Below, in pieces: positions 56,861 through 64,000 of a stretch of DNA of 64,000 bases. The DNA is from Pseudomonas sp. URIL14HWK12:I12. Lineage in GTDB: Bacteria; Pseudomonadota; Gammaproteobacteria; Pseudomonadales; Pseudomonadaceae. Under the pieces are notes generated by a model, which saw only the letters and a list, made by a program, of their open reading frames with translations, did not search any database and was not told the DNA's origin. Every line of letters begins with the position of its first letter. Positions within the stretch are counted from its first letter, which is position 1. Where the stretch lies: the NCBI RefSeq assembly GCF_003097135.1, contig NZ_QEQL01000003.1, positions 513,954-577,953 on the forward strand, in the 5' to 3' direction. The position numbers were made by a program, and so were the translations under genes.

Positions 56861-57199
56861 TCAGCCGGGTGGCCAACGCATCGAGCGCTGGCCAAGCACA
56901 TGCAGGTGAATGTGGTAGACGGTTTGGCCGCCCAGTTCACCGGTGTTCATGACCACACGAAACCCTTGGTCGCACCCCAGCTCTTTGGCAAGGCGCTGTG
57001 CGGTGAAGAAGATGTGGCCAAGCAGCGGCGCATCGGCTTCGGTGACGTCGGAGAGCATCTTGATCTCTTTTTTCGGCACCACCAGAAAATGAACAGGTGC
57101 CTGCGGGGCGATGTCGTGGAACGCGATGACCTGATCATCTTCGAAGATGATCTTGGCCGGGATCTCGCGGTCGATGATCCGGGTGAATAGCGTAGCCAC
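56861..57199 (-). CDS. HIT family nucleotide-binding protein (HinT-like)
   Basis: The GTG start at 57199 with GGAG seven bases upstream gives 112 residues; the longer frame adds 36 unlike the family. It has RIIDREIPAKIIFEDD, PVHFLVVPKKEI and the HIT signature HIHLHVLGQ. HinT-type enzymes hydrolyse purine nucleoside phosphoramidates. It precedes coq7 by 36 bp on the same strand. Confidence 0.94.
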   Translation of the reverse strand: MATLFTRIIDREIPAKIIFEDDQVIAFHDIAPQAPVHFLVVPKKEIKMLSDVTEADAPLLGHIFFTAQRLAKELGCDQGFRVVMNTGELGGQTVYHIHLHVLGQRSMRWPPG

Positions 57200-57269
57200 A
57201 TCGGTTCTCCGTGAGGGGATGGTGCTCGTCAGTGTAACGGCCTTGAGCAGCGGCGCCCAGTGCTTTACG

Positions 57270-58031
57270 TCAAAGGCCCAGGTGCGCGCGGTTGGCTCGG
57301 GCGGCAAGCTTGCGCGCCAGCCAACGGGGCAGTGTGCGGCAAAGACGAAGCCTGAAACGGTTGCGCCAGCCGGGGATTATCAACGTGTGCCGCCTGTTGA
57401 GTGCGATTACTGCTAGCCGCGCGATCTCTTCGACACTCAGTGCCTTCCCGGATCGCTTGTTGAAGAGGTAAGGGCGTATCGGGCCTGGACACAAGGCCTG
57501 CACCCGAATACCCGTTTGCCGCAGCTCTTCGCGCAGGCCTTCGGTGAAATGCAGAACATATGCCTTGCTCGCGCTGTAACTGCTGCGCCAGGGCCCAGGG
57601 CTGAAGCTCTCCAGGCCCGCTACATTGAGGATCTGCCCACCGCCCTGTACGGCCATGGCATTGCCTACGGCATGGCACAGCCTGGTCAGGGCAAGAATGT
57701 TCAACTCGATAAGGTCTTGCTCGCGGCCCCAGTCTAGCGCGAGGAAATGCCCTTGCGAGCGCAGGGTTGCGCAGTTGACCAGCAGGTCGATACGCGTTTG
57801 GTGCTCTTCAAGTTCCAGTAAAAAACCCGACAGCCGAAGCGGCTCGGTCAGGTCACAGGCGCGAAACAGAACCTCGACGCCAAAGCGTTCGGTGAGCTCC
57901 AGGGCGATGGGCTCCAGCTCCTCACGGTAGCGAGCCATCAGGATCATCGAGCGCCCCTGCCGAGCCAGGGCTTCGGCCAGGGCCTGCCCAAGGCTGCTGG
58001 AAGCGCCGGTAATCAGGGTGTAGGGGGGCAT
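57270..58031 (-). CDS. Short-chain dehydrogenase/reductase
   Basis: The 253-residue protein has the NAD(P) motif TLITGASSSLGQALA and the catalytic pair YSASK. The usual NISS strand before it is NVAGLES, with Ser in SYSASK as neighbour, so the catalytic Ser position is altered. A basic, amphipathic C-terminus (WRNRFRLRLCRTLPRWLARKLA) could bind membrane. AGGAG is seven bases before the ATG. Substrate unknown. Confidence 0.88.
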   Translation of the reverse strand: MPPYTLITGASSSLGQALAEALARQGRSMILMARYREELEPIALELTERFGVEVLFRACDLTEPLRLSGFLLELEEHQTRIDLLVNCATLRSQGHFLALDWGREQDLIELNILALTRLCHAVGNAMAVQGGGQILNVAGLESFSPGPWRSSYSASKAYVLHFTEGLREELRQTGIRVQALCPGPIRPYLFNKRSGKALSVEEIARLAVIALNRRHTLIIPGWRNRFRLRLCRTLPRWLARKLAARANRAHLGL

Positions 58032-58119
58032 TGCGGGTCTCCTTGCGGGCCCTGCCTAGACAAGGCCCTGTTGCCGGCGAGTTTAGCATTGGCCGGCCAC
58101 GCGGGGAGCGCTGCGCTGG

Positions 58120-58674
58120 TCAGCGATGGTTGAGCCCTTCATTGAGGCTCGCCATCATTGCGCCGAAATAGGTCATGTACAGCAGCGTGGAGAGCACATA
58201 CAGCACCACTGCCACGGTTGCGATGACCTTGACCGCCTGGCTGTTTGGCGGCGGCGGTGCACCGAAGCGGTTAGCATCTTTGTTGCCCGGCATGAAGAGC
58301 ATCACCAAGCCGAACACCACGTTCACCAAGGGAACGATCATCAGCAGAAGCATCCAGGCCGACCAGCCCAGATCATGGACGCGCTGCCCGGCGATGATGA
58401 CTGCAATGACCGTAAAGGCGATATAGCCGACCACGCTGATCGGCAGGCCAATCCATGGGGTGACCAGGATGTTCAGAAGCGTGCCCACGATGATCAGGGC
58501 AAGCAGTGCAGCAGTGGCCACGAACCCCCAGGCCAGATAACGAAGCCGGCCGATACGGCCGTCCATGTTTTTCCAGGTCAGTGGGCCATATTGGCCAGTG
58601 CCCTGGGAAAGGTTCGCTGCCGGTGGGGCGAAAGGCGAATTTGAAATCGGGGAGGCGTTTTCGGGCGAGCTCAT
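58120..58674 (-). CDS. DUF805 membrane protein
   Basis: The 184-residue protein has a Pro/Ser-rich N-terminus. The DUF805 hallmarks are GRIGRLRYLAWGF and AGQRVHDLGWSAWMLLLMIVPLVNVV, and NRFGAPPPPN follows. About five membrane helices are present, the last being an extra C-terminal one. Its function is unknown. It is 88 bp upstream of the SDR gene. Confidence 0.88.
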   Translation of the reverse strand: MSSPENASPISNSPFAPPAANLSQGTGQYGPLTWKNMDGRIGRLRYLAWGFVATAALLALIIVGTLLNILVTPWIGLPISVVGYIAFTVIAVIIAGQRVHDLGWSAWMLLLMIVPLVNVVFGLVMLFMPGNKDANRFGAPPPPNSQAVKVIATVAVVLYVLSTLLYMTYFGAMMASLNEGLNHR

Positions 58675-58751
58675 GGGACGTTTCCCTGTCGTTGTGAGAG
58701 GCCGTGGATATTACAGGGCGGTTCAGTTTAGATCAAAACCGCCCCCCATCC

Positions 58752-59177
58752 CTAGAAAGGTTTCACAACAACTAGTATCACGATGACAATCAGGGCGAGC
58801 ACCGGTACTTCGTTGAACCATCGATAGAAGGTGTGACTGCGGGTGTTTTCGTCTCGCGCAAATCGCTTGACCCAAGCACCGCATACATGATGATAGCCCA
58901 CCAATAGCACCACCAAAGCCAGCTTGGCGTGCATCCAACCTTGTTGCAGCCAGCCTGGGGTGAGGTACAGCATCCAGATCCCCAGCGCGAGCGTCAGCAG
59001 CATTGAAGGGGTCATGATGCCCCGGTAGAGCTTGCGCTCCATGACCTTGAAGCGCTCCCTGCTCGCAGTGTCCTCGCTCATTGCGTGATAGACGAACAGC
59101 CGAGGCAGATAGAAAAGGCCGGCGAACCAGCAAACGACAACGACGATGTGCAGCGCTTTGAGCCAGAGATACAGCAT
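58752..59177 (-). CDS. hemJ: Protoporphyrinogen oxidase HemJ (UPF0093 membrane protein)
   Basis: The 141-residue, four-helix protein has LYLWLKALHIVVVVCWFAGLFYLPRLFVYH at the N-terminus with conserved His10, and MHAKLALVVLLVGYHHVCG in the third helix. It matches the HemJ family, which oxidises protoporphyrinogen IX in many proteobacteria. It is divergent from erpA with 158 bp between starts. Confidence 0.9.
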   Translation of the reverse strand: MLYLWLKALHIVVVVCWFAGLFYLPRLFVYHAMSEDTASRERFKVMERKLYRGIMTPSMLLTLALGIWMLYLTPGWLQQGWMHAKLALVVLLVGYHHVCGAWVKRFARDENTRSHTFYRWFNEVPVLALIVIVILVVVKPF

Positions 59178-59335
59178 GATTGAGCTTCTTGTTCAGGGTC
59201 ACGGAAGCTTCGATGTTAGTGGTGCTTCCCGCTGGGCGCCAGCGCTGAGGGGTGGCGCATTGTTGACCAATTTACTCGGGAAAGCGGATAATGCCCGCAT
59301 TTCGCAACAAGTCGGCTTGCGCCGGGAGAATCAGA

Positions 59336-59686
59336 ATGAGTGTCGAGTCCTTTACCCCCGTAGCGTTGCAGTTCACTCAGGGCGCTGCCGTCAAGGTGAA
59401 GACGCTGGTCGAGGAGGAGGGTAACGACCGCCTTAAGCTGCGCGTCTTCGTGACCGGTGGTGGGTGCTCAGGCTTCCAATACGGCTTCACTTTCGATGAA
59501 GACGTGGCCGAAGACGACACCATCGTAGAGCGGGAGGGTGTGAGCCTGGTGGTCGACCCCATGAGCTTTCAATACCTTTCAGGGGCCGAGGTGGATTACC
59601 AGGAAGGCTTGGAAGGCTCCCGCTTTGTGATCAACAACCCCAATGCCAGTACGACTTGCGGCTGCGGGCAGTCGTTTTCCATCTAA
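59336..59686 (+). CDS. erpA: Iron-sulfur insertion protein, A-type carrier
   Basis: The start at 59336 ([19 protein letters not shown] upstream) gives 116 residues. Three Cys form the A-type pattern: [11 protein letters not shown] and TTCGCGQSF. ErpA delivers 4Fe-4S clusters to apo-enzymes such as IspG/IspH. It converges on anmK with 7 bp between. Confidence 0.96.
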   Translation: MSVESFTPVALQFTQGAAVKVKTLVEEEGNDRLKLRVFVTGGGCSGFQYGFTFDEDVAEDDTIVEREGVSLVVDPMSFQYLSGAEVDYQEGLEGSRFVINNPNASTTCGCGQSFSI

Positions 59687-59693
59687 GCCTGCT

Positions 59694-62187
<2,494 letters not shown>

Positions 62188-62408
62188 GGTTTTCTAGGCT
62201 TTGAATGTGAAGAAGATGAAGAGGTGAAGGTGAACGTGATGATGAAGATGATGAAATAACTGTATAAAATATAACCAAAAGCCTACCGAGGCAACCCTCG
62301 CAGACGTTCAGAGTGTTGCAGGAAGTCACATTTGCCTTGGACTTGGCCCTATGCAGCTGATCTTGTATGTTTGCCCCCTTTGAAACTGAATCTTGCGGGC
62401 TTCCTTAT
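62188..62408. other. Divergent region with trinucleotide-like microrepeats
   Basis: The 221 bases between the peptidase and tyrS starts contain a purine-rich run (62205-62258) made of GATGAAGA-type units on the plus strand, that is TTCATC units in the peptidase leader. Beyond it are the AT-rich ACTGTATAAAATATAACC (about 62260-62278) with a -10-like element. No gene was seen. Confidence 0.45.
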
Positions 62409-63608
62409 ATGTACTCGGTAGAAGAGCAGCTGGCGCTGATCAAGCGCGGTGCGGATGAACTGTTGGTCGAGGCCGAGCTGGTCGAGAAGCTCAAGCTCGG
62501 GCGCCCATTGCGTATCAAGGCAGGTTTCGATCCGACCGCGCCGGACCTGCACCTTGGGCATACGGTGCTGATCAACAAGCTGCGCCAGTTTCAAGAGCTG
62601 GGGCATCATGTGATTTTCCTGATCGGGGACTTCACGGGGATGATCGGAGACCCTAGCGGCAAGAGCGCCACTCGGCCGCCGCTGACTCGGGAGCAGGTAT
62701 TGGCCAATGCCGAGACTTACAAGGCTCAGGTGTTCAAGATCCTCGACCCTCAGCGCACCGAGGTTGCCTTCAACTCTTCCTGGATGGACAAGATGGGGCC
62801 GGCCGATTTCATTCGCCTGACCTCGCAGTACACCGTGGCGCGGATGCTCGAGCGCGACGATTTCCAGAAGCGCTATGCCGGCAACCAGCCAATCGCCATT
62901 CACGAATTCCTCTATCCGCTGGTACAGGGCTACGACTCCGTCGCTCTCGAAGCGGACGTTGAGCTGGGTGGTACCGATCAGAAATTCAACCTGCTGATGG
63001 GGCGTGAGCTTCAGCGGGCCTATGGGCAGCCCGCTCAGAACATCCTCACCATGCCGTTGCTCGAGGGGCTGGACGGTGTGAAGAAGATGTCCAAGTCGCT
63101 GAACAATTACGTCGGCATCCAGGAAGCGCCGGGTGCCATGTTCACCAAGATTGTGTCCATGCCTGACAGCCTGATGTGGCGCTACTACGAGCTGTTGAGC
63201 TTCCGCTCCATGGAGCAGATCGAGCAATTGAAGGCTGATGTGGCAGCCGGTGCCAACCCGCGCGATATCAAGATTCTGCTAGCCGAAGAGCTGATCGAAC
63301 GCTTCCATGGCCGCGAGGCGGCTGAATCTGCGCATCGTGCCGCCGGCAATCGTATGAAGGATGGTGAGTTGCCGGAAGACCTTCCGGAAGTCGTCGTCAG
63401 CGCCTCGGAAGCATTGCCCATCAGTGCTGTGCTTAATAAGGCGGGCCTGGTCAAGAATGCCGCCGCTGCCCGCGACCTCCTGGCGGCTGGCAGCGTGAAG
63501 GTCGATGGGGCAGTGGTAGATCGTGACTTCGTGTTTGCGGTGGGCTCGGTGCACGTTTGCCAGGCTGGCAAAAAGGCTTTTGCACGGATTTCCATCGAAG
63601 CTGAATGA
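62409..63608 (+). CDS. tyrS: Tyrosyl-tRNA synthetase
   Basis: The ATG at 62409 ([21 protein letters not shown]) gives 399 residues, normal for the proteobacterial TyrZ-like type; an ATG 14 codons upstream has no family likeness. Class I signature HLGH (in [15 protein letters not shown]) and KMSKS ([11 protein letters not shown]) are both intact. The last 90 residues form the S4-like tRNA-binding domain ([19 protein letters not shown]). It precedes an rRNA operon. Confidence 0.96.
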   Translation: MYSVEEQLALIKRGADELLVEAELVEKLKLGRPLRIKAGFDPTAPDLHLGHTVLINKLRQFQELGHHVIFLIGDFTGMIGDPSGKSATRPPLTREQVLANAETYKAQVFKILDPQRTEVAFNSSWMDKMGPADFIRLTSQYTVARMLERDDFQKRYAGNQPIAIHEFLYPLVQGYDSVALEADVELGGTDQKFNLLMGRELQRAYGQPAQNILTMPLLEGLDGVKKMSKSLNNYVGIQEAPGAMFTKIVSMPDSLMWRYYELLSFRSMEQIEQLKADVAAGANPRDIKILLAEELIERFHGREAAESAHRAAGNRMKDGELPEDLPEVVVSASEALPISAVLNKAGLVKNAAAARDLLAAGSVKVDGAVVDRDFVFAVGSVHVCQAGKKAFARISIEAE

Positions 63609-63624
63609 TTTTTCGAATAAACGC

Positions 63625-63652
63625 TTGACGGGCCGTTTCAACCCCTTATAAT
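63625..63652 (+). promoter_or_regulatory. rrn promoter P1
   Basis: TTGACG (63625-63630), 16-bp spacer, and a perfect TATAAT (63647-63652), followed by a GCGC discriminator. It starts 16 bases after the tyrS stop. The -35 is preceded by AATAAACGC, the same block as in P3. Confidence 0.85.
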
Positions 63653-63659
63653 GCGCCCC

Positions 63660-63730
63660 ACTTCCAGCGACAACGGAACGCGAAACTCCTTGAGATTCAA
63701 CGAGTTAGCGATTTTGAAGATGCTGGAAGT
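63660..63730 (+). other. Hairpin in the P1 transcript
   Basis: Nine-base perfect arms, ACTTCCAGC (63660-63668) and GCTGGAAGT (63722-63730), enclose a second small stem (AACTC/GAGTT). This would form only in transcripts from P1, before P2. A role is not known. Confidence 0.5.
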
Positions 63731-63767
63731 GCTTCGGTCTCCGGATTGAACGCGGTGAAAAAGGTGG

Positions 63768-63795
63768 TTGACAGCAGGTTGTAACGCTGTAGAAT
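63768..63795 (+). promoter_or_regulatory. rrn promoter P2
   Basis: TTGACA (63768-63773), 16-bp spacer and TAGAAT (63790-63795). It lies 137 bp after P1 and 111 bp before P3. Confidence 0.82.
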
Positions 63796-63878
63796 TCGCC
63801 TCCCGCTTCAAGAGGCAGCGAAGCGAGTCAAGTGGTTGATGTTTCAAGAGTTTAACGAAAACTTCTGAAAATAAACGC

Positions 63879-63906
63879 TTGACAGGAAATGAGGACAGCG
63901 TAGAAT
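63879..63906 (+). promoter_or_regulatory. rrn promoter P3
   Basis: TTGACA (63879-63884), 16-bp spacer and TAGAAT (63901-63906), with the GCGC discriminator following. The upstream AATAAACGC block is AT-rich and repeated from P1. It is nearest to the rRNA and probably the main start. Confidence 0.85.
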
Positions 63907-63940
63907 GCGCGCCTCGGTTGAAACGAAAGAATCAACCAAC

Positions 63941-63952
63941 CGCTCTTTAACA
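63941..63952 (+). promoter_or_regulatory. rRNA leader boxA antitermination element
   Basis: CGCTCTTTAACA matches the E. coli rrn boxA TGCTCTTTAACA at 11 of 12 bases, 35 bases after the P3 -10 element. It would bind the NusB-S10 antitermination factors. Confidence 0.85.
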
Positions 63953-64000
63953 ACTGAATCAAGCAATTCGTGTGGGTGCTTGTGAGTTGGTCTGATGGTC

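Larger units (their letters stand above)
63609..64000 (+). other. Promoter and leader region of an rRNA operon (16S gene beyond window)
   Basis: The 392 bases after tyrS hold three sigma-70 promoters, a hairpin-forming leader, and boxA, but no protein gene. The 16S rRNA gene should begin shortly after position 64000; its own sequence is not visible here. The identification rests on the promoter strength, the tandem arrangement and the boxA motif. Confidence 0.85.

Overview
The window is a contiguous piece of a high-GC Pseudomonas chromosome, most likely of the P. putida group. The evidence is the gene content and order: davA-davB with an Lrp-type regulator, plsY/folB/folK/cca, the spoVR-yeaH-prkA stress operon, glpE-apaH-apaG-rsmA-pdxA-surA-lptD, amgK-murU, an agt-like two-component system and ABC transporter, rpe-gph-trpE, trpGDC, vfr, coq7, erpA-anmK-mepM-like-tyrS, and finally the promoters of a ribosomal RNA operon. 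Family names come from protein motifs read directly; comparisons with P. putida or P. aeruginosa gene order are from memory.

Layout. 1-6.3 kb: a leftward exopolysaccharide operon (2OG-Fe dioxygenase-like, sugar aminotransferase, flippase, GT2, low-Mr phosphatase, Wzc-like co-polymerase cut by the window edge), with a good sigma-70 promoter about 300 bp upstream. 6.9-10.1 kb: lysine-to-5-aminovalerate genes. 10.3-16.2 kb: a GT-C-like membrane protein, a flavoprotein, then a histone-deacetylase-like hydrolase, GNAT, TesB and HAD block. 16.2-34.1 kb: conserved housekeeping genes (phospholipid, folate, tRNA maturation, Ap4A, 16S methylation, PLP, outer-membrane biogenesis, MurNAc recycling). 34.1-42.3 kb: a DUF3530 protein, a sensor kinase with a periplasmic binding-protein domain, its LuxR-type regulator, and an ABC transporter that may import 5-aminovalerate/GABA-like amines. 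42.4-45.4 kb: rpe, gph and trpE, with a trp leader peptide nested in the end of gph. 45.4-51.4 kb: a leftward accessory operon. 51.5-54.2 kb: a second trp leader and trpGDC. 54.2-63.6 kb: lipoate-ligase-like protein, vfr, OsmC, coq7, HIT, SDR, DUF805, hemJ, erpA, anmK, peptidase, tyrS. 63.6-64 kb: three tandem rrn promoters and boxA.

The most unusual part is the operon between trpE and trpG, an interval known in pseudomonads as a tailocin/prophage site. It encodes, in transcription order, a small protein with weak resemblance to the MgtE N-domain, a small membrane protein, a CorA-like protein with SMN in place of GMN, another small membrane protein, two CorA-like proteins with GQN, an MgtC-family protein, a membrane histidine kinase and a FixJ-type regulator. 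Just upstream is a 33-codon proline-rich reading frame with an ideal ribosome binding site. It begins Met-Asp-Pro-Glu-Pro, like the MgtL leader peptide that senses low magnesium in enterobacteria. Together this looks like a self-contained, Mg2+-related transport and signalling module with its own leader-peptide control. That reading is inference and needs testing.
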